A stretch of DNA of 64,000 nucleotides from Thiohalocapsa sp. (GTDB taxonomy: Bacteria; Pseudomonadota; Gammaproteobacteria; Chromatiales; Chromatiaceae). Below are positions 37,765 to 47,805 of the stretch, one piece after another (positions within the stretch are counted from its first letter, which is position 1; the number at the start of each line of letters is the position of its first letter). The position numbers and the translations under genes were made by a program. The notes beneath the pieces are model-generated. The model worked only from the letters and a program-made list of their open reading frames with translations. It was not told the DNA's origin and made no database searches. The stretch spans positions 43,936-107,935 of the forward strand of contig JAIPFF010000013.1 of the NCBI GenBank assembly GCA_021736785.1, given 5' to 3'.

Positions 37765-38301
37765 CTACTCGCAGAGCTCGCCGATCTGCGCCCGCGTCTC
37801 GGCGATGAGCCCGGCGCGCTGCTCGTCGGTGGGCCGGATGGTAGTGCCGTCGGGCAGCTTCAGCCGCGTGGCCTGCGAAGACTGCAGCGTTTCGAGATTC
37901 CCGCGCGCCGCCTCGCAGGCCTGCGCCCTTGCGGTTGCGTTCTCCGCCCTGGCGCTGGCCTCGGCGGATTGCTGTTCCTCGAGGCGGCGGTCGAGCTCCG
38001 ACTCCAATTGTCCGCGCAGGCGCTCGCGCGCCGCCGTTGCCTCGGCGTCGCCGGGCCCCGCCGCGGCATCGATGCGCACGGAATTGCCCTCCGGCGGCGG
38101 CGATTGGGAGTAGACCGTTACCCCGGACTCGTCGACGTAGCGGTACATCTGCGCCGAGGCGAGCGGCATGCACAAGGAGCCGGCGACCACTGCAACCGCC
38201 AGCAGCGCCGCGAATCGGGGCAGGGGCGATCGCCGCGCGGGTGCGGGCACCGATTCCGGCGCGGCGGCCAGTCGACGTTGCGTTTGTCCGTAACAGTGCA
38301 T
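37765..38301 (-). CDS. DUF4124 domain envelope protein
   Basis: A 178-aa exported protein. Of two close ATGs, 38301 has AGGA at 8-nt spacing; 38310 is too close to it. An N-terminal hydrophobic segment ('FAALLAVAVVAGSLCMPLASA') is followed directly by the DUF4124 motif 'QMYRYVDESGVTVYSQSPP', then a Glu/Ala/Arg-rich coiled coil and a cysteine pair ('AQACEAAR', 'IGELCE'). DUF4124 proteins are common in proteobacterial envelopes; function unknown. Confidence 0.8.
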   Translation of the reverse strand: MHCYGQTQRRLAAAPESVPAPARRSPLPRFAALLAVAVVAGSLCMPLASAQMYRYVDESGVTVYSQSPPPEGNSVRIDAAAGPGDAEATAARERLRGQLESELDRRLEEQQSAEASARAENATARAQACEAARGNLETLQSSQATRLKLPDGTTIRPTDEQRAGLIAETRAQIGELCE

Positions 38302-38722
38302 ATTGAACATCCTGCGGTCAATCGTGCGCGCGAAGCATGCGCCTGAGTATCGAAAGCGCAAGCGCGGGCGTCAACGCGGCGGCGGCGTGGCGCGCGGCGG
38401 TTCACGCACAGGCCGACACTTAACTTGACCGCGGCTTGACCGCGGCAATAGGCTTCTTGTATTTTCGATCGTTTCCCAAACCGATTTTATTGTCCAGTAC
38501 GCCCGTAGGTTTTTGCGGGTCGCACCACAGCCACCGGTCCCGCTCCGTCCCGCTTTCCGTTGCGGCGCCGGCGTGTCGAGCGGAGCGGACCCCGCGTCCC
38601 GCGCACGGCAGGCCGTCGATGCCGGTGGCTCGCAAATGGTTGCCGATCCCGCGCGGTTCGGCAGGGCACATGCCCCGCGACCGAGTCAACTGCGCAGCGT
38701 GTCCTGACGGAGGATACCGACG
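38302..38722. other. ilv leader and intergenic region
   Basis: About 420 bp separate the divergent DUF4124 gene and ilvB. The left part holds a promoter candidate with a duplicated TTGACCGCGG block (listed separately). The rest is the ilvB leader. I looked for an attenuator (branched-chain-rich leader peptide plus terminator with a T run) and found none convincing. Confidence 0.5.
38425..38465 (+). promoter_or_regulatory. Candidate ilvBNC promoter with duplicated -35 block
   Basis: TTGACCGCGG occurs at 38425 and again at 38436, an 11-bp step. From the second copy, -35 TTGACC (38436-38441) is followed after 16 bp by TGTATT, or after 18 bp by TATTTT. It is about 260 bp upstream of the ilvB start. 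Confidence 0.4.
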
Positions 38723-40453
38723 TTGGAACTTAGCGGTGCCGAGATCACGATCCAGGCGTTGATCGATGAGGGTGTGGAATTCGTCTTCGGGTATCCCGGT
38801 GGCGCGGTCCTGCACATCTACGACGCGCTGTTCAAGCGCGACGACGCCATCAAGCACATTCTGGTCCGTCATGAGCAGGGTGCCACCCACGCTGCCGACG
38901 GCTACGCGCGGGCTACCGGCAAGGTCGGTGTTTGCCTGGTGACGTCGGGGCCGGGTGCGACCAATGCCGTCACCGGCATCGCCACCGCGTACATGGACTC
39001 GATCCCGATGGTCATCATCACGGGTCAGGTCCCGACGCCGGTGATCGGCAGCGACGCCTTTCAGGAAGTCGACACGGTCGGTATCACGCGTCCCTGCGTG
39101 AAGCACAACTTCCTGGTCAAGGATGTCCGCGACCTCGCCTCGACCATCAAGAAGGCCTTCTTCATCGCCCGGTCCGGGCGGCCGGGCCCGGTGGTGGTCG
39201 ATATCCCGAAGGACGTCACCGACCCCAACATCAAGATCGCGTACGAGTATCCGCGCGAGATCGCGATGCGCTCCTACAGCCCGGCGCAGAAAGGCCATCA
39301 GGGTCAGATCCGCAAGGCCGTGGATGCGATGCTGGCCGCCAAGCGGCCGGTGTTCTACACCGGCGGCGGCGTCGTGCTCGGCGATGCGGCGGCGGAGCTG
39401 ACCGATCTGGTGCGCGCCCTCGGCTACCCCATCACCAGTACGCTGATGGGGCTCGGTGCCTATCCGATGACCGACAAGCAGTTCATCGGCATGCTCGGCA
39501 TGCACGGCACCTACGAGGCCAACATGGCCATGCACGAGACCGATTGCCTGATTGCGATCGGCGCGCGCTTCGACGACCGCGTCACCGGCAAGATCGAGCA
39601 CTTCTGCCCGCATGCGCACATTATCCATGTGGACGTGGACCCGTCTTCGATCTCCAAGAACGTCAAGGTGCACGTGCCCATCGTCGGTCCGGTCGGCAGC
39701 GTGCTGACGGATATGCTCGCCATGGTGCGCGAGGCCGGCGCCAAGACCGACGCCGAAGCAGTCGGCGCCTGGTGGAAGCAGATAGAAGACTGGCGCAAGA
39801 TCGACTGCCTGCGCTACGACCGCGGCAGCGAGCTGATCAAGCCCCAGTTCGCCGTCGAGACGCTGTACAAAGTGACCAACGGCGATGTCTATCTCACCTC
39901 CGACGTCGGCCAGCACCAGATGTTCGCCGCCCAGTTCTATCCGTTCGACAAGCCGCGCCGGTGGATCAACTCCGGTGGTCTGGGCACCATGGGCTTCGGC
40001 CTGCCGGCAGCCATGGGCGTGCAGTTGGCGTTTCCCGATGCGCAGGTGGCCTGCATCTCCGGCGAAGCCAGCATCCTGATGTGCATCCAGGAGATGGCCA
40101 CCTGCAAGCAGTACGACCTGCCGGTCAAGGTGATCCTGCTGAACAACGGCTACATGGGCATGGTGCGTCAGTGGCAAGAGTTCTTCTACGAGAGCCGCTA
40201 CGCCCATTCCTACGTCGACGCGCTGCCCGACTTCGTTTCGCTCGCCAACAGCTTCGGCCATGTGGGCATGCGGGTAGAAAAGCCGGGCGAGCTCGAGGCG
40301 GCCATGAAGGAGGCCTTCGACATGAAGGATCGCTTCGTCTTCCTCGATGTCGTCGTCGACCCCACCGAGAATGTCTATCCGATGATCGCGGCCGGCAAGG
40401 GCCAGCACGAGATGCACCTGCCGCCGACCATGTCCGAGAGGGAGCTGGCCTAA
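38723..40453 (+). CDS. ilvB: Acetolactate synthase, large (catalytic) subunit
   Basis: ThDP-dependent enzyme making acetolactate or acetohydroxybutyrate, first common step of valine, isoleucine and leucine synthesis. 576 aa from TTG 38723, with GGAGG 9 nt upstream. 'VFGYPGGAVLHIYDAL' carries the ThDP-activating Glu region ('VRHEQGATHAADGYARATGK'); the FAD-like middle domain and C-terminal ThDP domain are complete. The ThDP/metal motif reads 'ISGEASILM...LLNNGYMG', with Glu in place of the usual Asp of GDG. Overlap with the regulatory subunit gene is avoided by one base. Confidence 0.96.
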   Translation: MELSGAEITIQALIDEGVEFVFGYPGGAVLHIYDALFKRDDAIKHILVRHEQGATHAADGYARATGKVGVCLVTSGPGATNAVTGIATAYMDSIPMVIITGQVPTPVIGSDAFQEVDTVGITRPCVKHNFLVKDVRDLASTIKKAFFIARSGRPGPVVVDIPKDVTDPNIKIAYEYPREIAMRSYSPAQKGHQGQIRKAVDAMLAAKRPVFYTGGGVVLGDAAAELTDLVRALGYPITSTLMGLGAYPMTDKQFIGMLGMHGTYEANMAMHETDCLIAIGARFDDRVTGKIEHFCPHAHIIHVDVDPSSISKNVKVHVPIVGPVGSVLTDMLAMVREAGAKTDAEAVGAWWKQIEDWRKIDCLRYDRGSELIKPQFAVETLYKVTNGDVYLTSDVGQHQMFAAQFYPFDKPRRWINSGGLGTMGFGLPAAMGVQLAFPDAQVACISGEASILMCIQEMATCKQYDLPVKVILLNNGYMGMVRQWQEFFYESRYAHSYVDALPDFVSLANSFGHVGMRVEKPGELEAAMKEAFDMKDRFVFLDVVVDPTENVYPMIAAGKGQHEMHLPPTMSERELA

Positions 40454-40454
40454 G

Positions 40455-40946
40455 ATGCGACACATCCTTTCCATGCTCGTCGAGAACGAATCCGGCGCCC
40501 TGTCGCGCATCGCCGGCCTGTTTTCGGCCCGCGGCTACAATATCGAGTCGCTGACGGTTGCCGCCACGGACGACCCGTCGCTGTCGCGCATGACGCTGGT
40601 TACCTCGGGCAACGACGACATCGTCGAGCAGATCAAGAAGCAGCTGAACAAGCTCATCGACGTGGTCAAGCTGCTGGATCTCTCAGACGGACCGCACATC
40701 GAGCGCGAGATGATGCTGATCAAGCTCAAGGCCGCCGGTGCCGACCGCGAGGAGCTCAAGCGCCTGACCGAGATCTTCCGGGCCAAGATCATCGATGTGA
40801 CCGAGGCCAGCTACGTCGTCGAGCTGACCGGCGCCTCGAAGAAGCTCGACGCCTTTATTCAGGCCGTGCCGGAAGGGTTGATCACCGAGGTCGTGCGCTC
40901 CGGACCAACCGGTATTGCCCGCGGCGATAAGGGCTTGACGCTGTAG
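40455..40946 (+). CDS. ilvN: Acetolactate synthase, small (regulatory) subunit
   Basis: 163-aa regulatory subunit (IlvH/IlvN) giving valine feedback control and full activity to the catalytic subunit. N-terminal ACT domain 'MRHILSMLVENESGALSRIAGLFSARGYNIESL' and a C-terminal ACT-like domain ('EIFRAKIIDVTEASYVVELTG'). Length equals that of E. coli IlvH. It starts one base after the ilvB stop. Confidence 0.96.
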   Translation: MRHILSMLVENESGALSRIAGLFSARGYNIESLTVAATDDPSLSRMTLVTSGNDDIVEQIKKQLNKLIDVVKLLDLSDGPHIEREMMLIKLKAAGADREELKRLTEIFRAKIIDVTEASYVVELTGASKKLDAFIQAVPEGLITEVVRSGPTGIARGDKGLTL

Positions 40947-41165
40947 GCGTCGGTGGCGGTTGTCTGCCGTGGATGCGCGCCGACGTCGGCCCGTCGATGC
41001 AGGCAGAAGCTCCGCCGCCAATCAACGCGGGCTTGCAAAGCCTTTAAGATGCGCGCGGACACGGACGCGCCTGCGCAATGACCGGCGTACCCGAACGGTC
41101 GTCTCCGCCGGCGCCTCCCCGAGCAAGCATTCGCATCCAACTTCTGCCATGTGGGCCTCTCATGA

Positions 41166-42254
<1,089 letters not shown>

Positions 42255-42267
42255 TTCCCGCCGACTG

Positions 42268-42288
42268 CCGCCGGCGCAACGCCGGCGG
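42268..42288 (+). terminator. GC hairpin after ilvC
   Basis: CCGCCGGCG, loop CAA, CGCCGGCGG: a perfect 9-bp stem starting 13 bp after the ilvC stop. No T run follows, so it may act as a weak or Rho-assisted terminator or protect the mRNA end. The rest of the ~300-bp gap up to pqiA shows only imperfect 'ggctc' sequence repetition. Confidence 0.5.
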
Positions 42289-42561
42289 TATCGGGACCGG
42301 GGCCCGCCGCCGCGGCGGCGCGGCTCCGGTTCAGGCTCAGGCTCAGGCGTCGCTTCTGTGCCGGTGCCGGTGCCAATTTAGGGCCTGGCTCCGGCTGGAA
42401 CTGTGGCTCAAACCGGGGCTCGCACTAAGGCTCATCAGGCCGGCTCCAAAGCTCCGAAAATCCCTCTCCCGGTCACCCGACGCGGCAGCAGTCGTCGCGG
42501 CCGCCTGCATCCGAGCAGGCTTCCCGCCCGGCGTCGACGACCTTGCAGGTATACTGCCGCC

Positions 42562-43860
42562 ATGTCCGACGACGCGCTGACCCTGTGTGACGAGTGCGAC
42601 CTGCTGCAGCGCAATCCACCGCTGCCCGAGGGCGGCTCCTCCCATTGCATCCGTTGCGGGCACCTGCTGCACAGGCATCGCCCGGACAGCCTCAACCGCA
42701 CCCTGGCGCTGACGCTGGCCGGGCTCGTGCTCTTCGTCATCGCCAACAGCTACCCGTTCCTGTCGTTTCAGATGCAGGGGCAGGTCACCGAGACGACGCT
42801 GATCACCGGCGTGAAGGATCTGACCGAGCAAGGCAAGGGCGAGGTCGCCGCGGTGGTGCTCTTTACCGCGATCCTGGCGCCCGGGCTGCAGTTGCTGCTG
42901 CTGCTCGTCGTGCTGCTGCCGCTGAAGCTCGGCAAGGCTCTGCCGCCCGGCTTCCCGACACTGTTCCGCTGGTTCAAGACACTGCTGCCGTGGGGCATGA
43001 TGGATGTCTTTATGATCGGCATCCTGGTGTCGGTCGTAAAGCTGACGGACATGGCGACGATCGTGCCCGGGACCTCGCTGTATGCGTTCGTCGTGCTGAT
43101 TTTCGTCCTTGCCGCGGCCCAGGCCGCACTGGATCCCGACATCGTCTGGGCCCGTGTGCCGCTTGCCCCCGAGCACCGCCGCCCGCCGCACAAGGGCGAG
43201 CCCGCGATCGGCTGCGACGTCTGCGAACTGCTGGTGCCGGAGGGCGCCGCCCTGCACGATCATCGCGGCCGGCCGCGCTGCCCCCGCTGCACGGACCTGC
43301 TGCACCGGCGCAAGCCCTACAGCCTGCAGCGCACCTGGGCGCTGGTGATCGCCGCGCTGGTGTTCTACATTCCGGCCAATCTGTACCCGGTGATGTCGGT
43401 AACGTCGCTCGGTCAGACCCAATCCGATACCATCTTCAGCGGCGTTGTCTTTCTGTTGGAGCATGGCATGTGGCCGCTCGCGGCCATCGTGTTTATTGCC
43501 AGCATCTTCGTGCCGCTGCTCAAGCTTCTGATCTTGTTGCTTTTGTTGATCTCGGTGCAGATGCGCTCGTCCTGGCGTCCGCGCGACAGAACGCGCCTGT
43601 ACCGCGTGACCGAGGCCATCGGGCGCTGGTCGATGGTGGACATTTACGTCGTCACCATCCTGGTGGCCCTGGTGCGGCTCGGCAACCTGGCCAGCATTCA
43701 GGCCGAAGCCGGCGCGGTGTTCTTCTGTGCGGTGGTCATCATCACGATGCTCGCCGCGATGTCTTTCGACCCCAGGCTGATCTGGGATGCCATGGAGCAG
43801 CAGCATGCCGGAGACCGACCAGCCGCCCGCGGCGGAAGGCCCGAGCCCCTTGCCGGGTAA
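42562..43860 (+). CDS. pqiA: Paraquat-inducible protein A, PqiA
   Basis: Inner-membrane component of the PqiABC lipid-transport system. ATG 42562 gives 432 aa; the track starts 53 codons early. Two PqiA repeats are visible. Each opens with a zinc-ribbon-like Cys pair set ('LCDECDLLQR', 'CIRCGHLLHR'; 'GCDVCELL', 'CPRCTDLLHRR') followed by four helices, with 'FVIANSYPFLSFQMQG' and 'FYIPANLYPVMSV' at equivalent places. The 3' end overlaps pqiB by 56 bp. Confidence 0.93.
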   Translation: MSDDALTLCDECDLLQRNPPLPEGGSSHCIRCGHLLHRHRPDSLNRTLALTLAGLVLFVIANSYPFLSFQMQGQVTETTLITGVKDLTEQGKGEVAAVVLFTAILAPGLQLLLLLVVLLPLKLGKALPPGFPTLFRWFKTLLPWGMMDVFMIGILVSVVKLTDMATIVPGTSLYAFVVLIFVLAAAQAALDPDIVWARVPLAPEHRRPPHKGEPAIGCDVCELLVPEGAALHDHRGRPRCPRCTDLLHRRKPYSLQRTWALVIAALVFYIPANLYPVMSVTSLGQTQSDTIFSGVVFLLEHGMWPLAAIVFIASIFVPLLKLLILLLLLISVQMRSSWRPRDRTRLYRVTEAIGRWSMVDIYVVTILVALVRLGNLASIQAEAGAVFFCAVVIITMLAAMSFDPRLIWDAMEQQHAGDRPAARGGRPEPLAG

Positions 43861-45523
43861 CCTGCCGGAAGATCGGCCCGGCGACGACTTGCCGCAAGCC
43901 CGTGTCGTCAAGCGCGACCGCATCTCGCTGGTGTGGCTGCTGCCGGTGCTGGCGGTGCTGGTGGGCGGCTGGCTGGCGATGAAGACGCTCTCCGAGCGCG
44001 GGCCGACCATCACCATCGAGTTCAAGACTGCCTCCGGCCTGCAGGCGGGCAAGACCAAGGTCAAGTTCAAGGACGTCGATATCGGGCAGGTGACGCAGAT
44101 CGATGTCAGTCCGGATTTGGCCAGCGTCATCGTCACCGCCGAGCTCACCGGCGGGACCGAGAAATTCCTGTCCGAGGGGACGCGCTTCTGGGTCGCCCGC
44201 CCGCGGGTGACCGCAAGCCGGGTGTCGGGGCTCGAGACGCTGCTCTCGGGCGCCTATGTCGCCATCGATCCGGCACAAGACGGCAAGAGCCGGCGCCACT
44301 TTCAAGGGCTTGCCGATCCTCCCGTCATCGCCACCGATGAGCCCGGCACCCGGTTTCGGCTGCGCGCGCCCACGCTGGGCTCGTTGAATCTGGGCTCGCC
44401 GGTCTACTACCGGCATATCCAGGTGGGCCAGGTCATCAATCACGAGCTGGACAACGACGGCGGTGCGGTGACCATCGACGTGTTCGTTGCCAGCCCGCAC
44501 GATCGGCTGGTGTTCGCGAATACGCGTTTCTGGAACGCGAGCGGCGTCGATTTCAAGCTGACCGCCGATGGCGTGAGCGTCGACACGGAGTCGCTGCTGT
44601 CGGTGCTGCTCGGGGGCGTCGCCTTCGATAACCCGGACACGCTCGATACACGGGGGGCGCCGGCCACTCAGGACCAGTTCTTTCCGCTGTATCCGAGCCG
44701 CGAAGAGGCCCACGAGCGCATCTATATGGACAAGGAGCGCTACCTGCTGATCTTCGACGGCTCGGTGCGCGGGCTCAGCATCGGCGCGCCGGTGCTGCTG
44801 CGGGGGATCGAGATCGGTAAAGTGCTGGACGTACAGCTCAAGTTCGATCCCGATGCGCTCGACTTCTTCATCCCGGTGCTGGTGGAGATCGAGCCGGAGC
44901 GGATCGGCGTCGCCGGCGGGCGCGCGCGGGCGTTGGCCGACAACCCGGATATCCTGGCGCAACTGGTCGCCGCGGGTTTGCGCGCGCAGCTCAAAACCGG
45001 CAGCCTGCTGACGGGGCAGCTCTATGTGGAGCTCGAGTTCCACAAGGACGCACCCGCGGCGACGCTGACCGAGCGTGACGGGTATCGGGTGGTGCCGACA
45101 CTGCCGACGCCGCTCGAAGCTGTGGCCACCAAGGTCAACAGGATGCTGGCCAGATTCGAGCGCTTCCCGATCGAGGAAATCGGCGACGACCTGCGCGCGA
45201 CGGTGTCGGGCGTGCGCGAGATCGTCGACTCCTCGGCGCTGAAAAACTCGCTGACCGAGCTGGAGTTGGCGCTGCGCGAGATCCGCGCCGTCAGCGAGCA
45301 GCTCGACAGCAAGCTCGCGCCGGAGCTGACGGCGACCATGGCCGAGGCGCGGCGCGCGCTGAAAAATGCCAACTCGCTGATCGAGCCCGACGCGCCGCTC
45401 AGCGTCGAGGCGGTGCGTGCAATGCGCGAGGTGAGCGCCGCGGCACGCTCTATCCGCACCATGGCGGACTATCTGGAACGACACCCGGAAGCCCTGCTGA
45501 AGGGTAAGGGAGGAGGGCGCTGA
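43805..45523 (+). CDS. pqiB: Paraquat-inducible protein B, PqiB (MCE protein)
   Basis: Periplasm-spanning MCE protein that forms a lipid tunnel from inner to outer membrane. 572 aa from ATG 43805 (GGAG upstream). One N-terminal helix ('SLVWLLPVLAVLVGGWLAM') and three MCE domains ('ITIEFKTASGLQAGKTKVKFKDVDIGQV'; 'FRLRAPTLGSLNLGSPVYYRHIQVGQV'; 'LLIFDGSVRGLSIGAPVLLRGIEIGKV'). The C-terminal helical region (from about 440) builds the central needle. The start lies inside pqiA and the stop overlaps pqiC, so the operon is tightly coupled. Confidence 0.95.
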   Translation: MPETDQPPAAEGPSPLPGNLPEDRPGDDLPQARVVKRDRISLVWLLPVLAVLVGGWLAMKTLSERGPTITIEFKTASGLQAGKTKVKFKDVDIGQVTQIDVSPDLASVIVTAELTGGTEKFLSEGTRFWVARPRVTASRVSGLETLLSGAYVAIDPAQDGKSRRHFQGLADPPVIATDEPGTRFRLRAPTLGSLNLGSPVYYRHIQVGQVINHELDNDGGAVTIDVFVASPHDRLVFANTRFWNASGVDFKLTADGVSVDTESLLSVLLGGVAFDNPDTLDTRGAPATQDQFFPLYPSREEAHERIYMDKERYLLIFDGSVRGLSIGAPVLLRGIEIGKVLDVQLKFDPDALDFFIPVLVEIEPERIGVAGGRARALADNPDILAQLVAAGLRAQLKTGSLLTGQLYVELEFHKDAPAATLTERDGYRVVPTLPTPLEAVATKVNRMLARFERFPIEEIGDDLRATVSGVREIVDSSALKNSLTELELALREIRAVSEQLDSKLAPELTATMAEARRALKNANSLIEPDAPLSVEAVRAMREVSAAARSIRTMADYLERHPEALLKGKGGGR

Positions 45524-46311
45524 TGTACCGTATTCGCTTTGTCCCGGCGCGGCCGGCGTCCCGGCGCGCGGCCCGCTCCGCGCCGTTGCTGTCGATGCTG
45601 CTTTCGGGCCTGATGCTGCTCGGCTGCGCGACAACACCGCCGTCGTCCTTCTACGTATTGACGCCGATCCCGGAGGCGACCCAGCGCTTCGGCGAGATCC
45701 AAGGCGGGGGTCTTGCGATCGGGATCGGCCCGGTCGTCTTTCCGCAGTTTCTCGACCGCCCCCAACTCGTTACCCGCGACGGCTCGAACCGGCTGAGAGT
45801 GGACGAGTTCCACCGTTGGGGCGGCACGGTACAGGACGATTTCCTGCGCGTCTGGGGAGAGAACGTGGCGCATCTGCTCGGGACCAGCCGCGTGCTGGTG
45901 TTTCCGTCCGAGTCGCGGATGCCGCTCGATTTCCGCATCACCGCCGAGGTCATCGCCTTCGAGGGCCGGGCGGACGACTCGGCCGTGCTGAAAGTGCGCT
46001 GGGCGGTGATGGACGACCGCTTGGAGCGGGCGCTGGCCGCGCGCGAGGATGCCTATCGTTGCCCGGTGCGGCCGCCGGCCTCGGTGCCGCGACCGGCCGG
46101 CTCGGCAGCGGCGGCATCCGCACCGGCTTCGTCCGGCAACGCCGAGGGCACGGAGGCTCCGGGTGCGCTCGGCGGCGACTCCGAGGCCGTCGTCGCGGCC
46201 ATGAGCCGCTGCCTCGGTGAGTTCAGCCGCGACGTGGCGTCCGTCGTTGCCTCGCTGCCGAAGCCCAAGCCGGAGCAGGAGGCGTCCGCGGTGACCGTTT
46301 CGCCGTTGTAG
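45523..46311 (+). CDS. pqiC: Outer-membrane lipoprotein PqiC
   Basis: 262-aa lipoprotein of the PqiC/ABC_trans_aux family (DUF330). The lipobox is 'LMLLGC' with Cys at about residue 35 and a signal segment before it. The mature start 'TTPPSSFYVLTPIPE' and 'LAIGIGPVVFPQFLDRPQLVTRDGSNRLRVDEFHRWGG' are classic. The C-terminal part carries an Ala/Ser/Pro insert (about 183-225) absent from E. coli PqiC. The ATG overlaps the pqiB stop (TGATG). Confidence 0.92.
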   Translation: MYRIRFVPARPASRRAARSAPLLSMLLSGLMLLGCATTPPSSFYVLTPIPEATQRFGEIQGGGLAIGIGPVVFPQFLDRPQLVTRDGSNRLRVDEFHRWGGTVQDDFLRVWGENVAHLLGTSRVLVFPSESRMPLDFRITAEVIAFEGRADDSAVLKVRWAVMDDRLERALAAREDAYRCPVRPPASVPRPAGSAAAASAPASSGNAEGTEAPGALGGDSEAVVAAMSRCLGEFSRDVASVVASLPKPKPEQEASAVTVSPL

Positions 46312-46515
46312 TCCCGCCTGGCGCGCTGTTCGGCGTTCCCTGCTCGGGGCAGGTCAAGCCCCCGAATCCTTTGCTGTGATGGAGTTGGCAGATCGGCGCA
46401 TCGCGCCGTCTGCGATGAGCGCGTGTCCGTGCATCTGCCTACAATGCGGACATCGCGTGCGGTTTTGGCCGACGCCGGCCGGCGCGAACCTGACCGACCC
46501 CAACAGGAAACCGAA

Positions 46516-47805
46516 ATGCCCCGTCACTCTTGGTCCTACGACGGCGCCGCCACGACAGGCCGCGCCGCAGTTGCCGGCGCGCTGCTGGCGGCCTTGGCGC
46601 TGCTCTGCGGCGGTCCGGCCCTTGCCGAGTCCGAGCCCCGCCCCGGCGCCGGCGCCGGCGCATCGCCGCCCCCGGCGGTGACGGTCGCCGCGGTGGCGCG
46701 CAAGCCGGTGGACCGCAGCGAGCGCTTCATCGGCAATATCAAGGCGATCCAGTCGGTGGATCTCAAGGCGCGGGTCGAGGGTTTCCTGGAGCAGGTGGCC
46801 TTCGAGCAAGGCTCCATGGTTGCCTCCGGCGATCTCCTGTACCGGATCGAGCAGGCACCGTACAAGGCCGACCTCGACAGCGCCGAAGGCCAACTCGCGG
46901 CAGCGAAGGCGCAGAGCGCGGCGGCGCAGGCCACGCTGCTGGACAAGCAGGCCGATTTCGAGCGCCAGTCCAAGCTGCTGGAGAAGGGCGACACCTCGCA
47001 GACGGCCTTCGACCAGGCAAAGGCGCAGCGCGACGAAGCGCAGGCGAATGTGGAGCAGGCCGCCGCCGCCGAGCAGCAGGCACAGGCGGCCATCGACAAC
47101 GCGAAGATCAACCTCGGCTATACCACCATCGCCAGCCCCATCGACGGGCGTATCGGCGCCACCAATTACACCCAAGGTAATCTGGTCGATCCCGGCAGCG
47201 GCACCCTGGCCACGGTCGTGCAGATGGACCCGATCCGGGCCGTGTTTTCGATCCCGAGCGCGAACTACGTCAACATCATGAGCCGGGTCGGTGCCGAGGA
47301 TCGGGATGCGCTGCGCGAGCAGTTCGCGCTGCGGCTGATCCTGCCTTCCGGCAAGGACTACAACCAAAAGGGCCGGATTGCGTTCGTCGACAACCGGGTC
47401 GATACCGGCACCGGCACGGTCGCCGTCTATGCCGACTTCGCCAATCCCGATCACATCTTGCTGCCGGGCCAGTTCGTGACTGCCGTCGTCGGTATGACCG
47501 ACCAAGCCATGCTGCCGGTGGTGCCGGCGGCCGCCGTACAGCGCACCCGCGACGGCGCACAGGTGTACGTGGTCGGCGCCGGCAATCGGGTCGAGGTGCG
47601 CAAGATCGAAACCGGCAGCCAGGTCGGCAGCGACTATGCGGTGACATCCGGCCTTCAGGAAGGGGAGATGGTCGTCGTCGCCGGTATTCAGAAGATCAAG
47701 CCGGGCGTCGTCGTCGACCCGACGCCCGTCGATCCGAAACCCGCCGGCACGCGGGCAGCCCCGGGCGCGGGCGGCGCTTCCGGCACAGGGGACGCGGCGC
47801 GATGA
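46516..47805 (+). CDS. RND efflux periplasmic adaptor (AcrA/MexA family)
   Basis: Membrane-fusion protein linking the RND pump to an outer-membrane channel. ATG 46516 with AGGAAA upstream gives 429 aa; the track adds 31 residues. Signal segment ('[18 protein letters not shown]'), barrel-sandwich halves ('[23 protein letters not shown]' and '[23 protein letters not shown]'), an alpha-hairpin of ~100 residues, beta-barrel and membrane-proximal domain. No lipobox cysteine is evident, unlike AcrA. Overlaps the pump gene by 4 bp (GATGA). Confidence 0.92.
   Translation: MPRHSWSYDGAATTGRAAVAGALLAALALLCGGPALAESEPRPGAGAGASPPPAVTVAAVARKPVDRSERFIGNIKAIQSVDLKARVEGFLEQVAFEQGSMVASGDLLYRIEQAPYKADLDSAEGQLAAAKAQSAAAQATLLDKQADFERQSKLLEKGDTSQTAFDQAKAQRDEAQANVEQAAAAEQQAQAAIDNAKINLGYTTIASPIDGRIGATNYTQGNLVDPGSGTLATVVQMDPIRAVFSIPSANYVNIMSRVGAEDRDALREQFALRLILPSGKDYNQKGRIAFVDNRVDTGTGTVAVYADFANPDHILLPGQFVTAVVGMTDQAMLPVVPAAAVQRTRDGAQVYVVGAGNRVEVRKIETGSQVGSDYAVTSGLQEGEMVVVAGIQKIKPGVVVDPTPVDPKPAGTRAAPGAGGASGTGDAAR

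Noticed and set aside
38466-38722. Transcription attenuator of the ilv operon
   Set aside because: No leader ORF rich in Val/Leu/Ile codons and no terminator hairpin with a T run.
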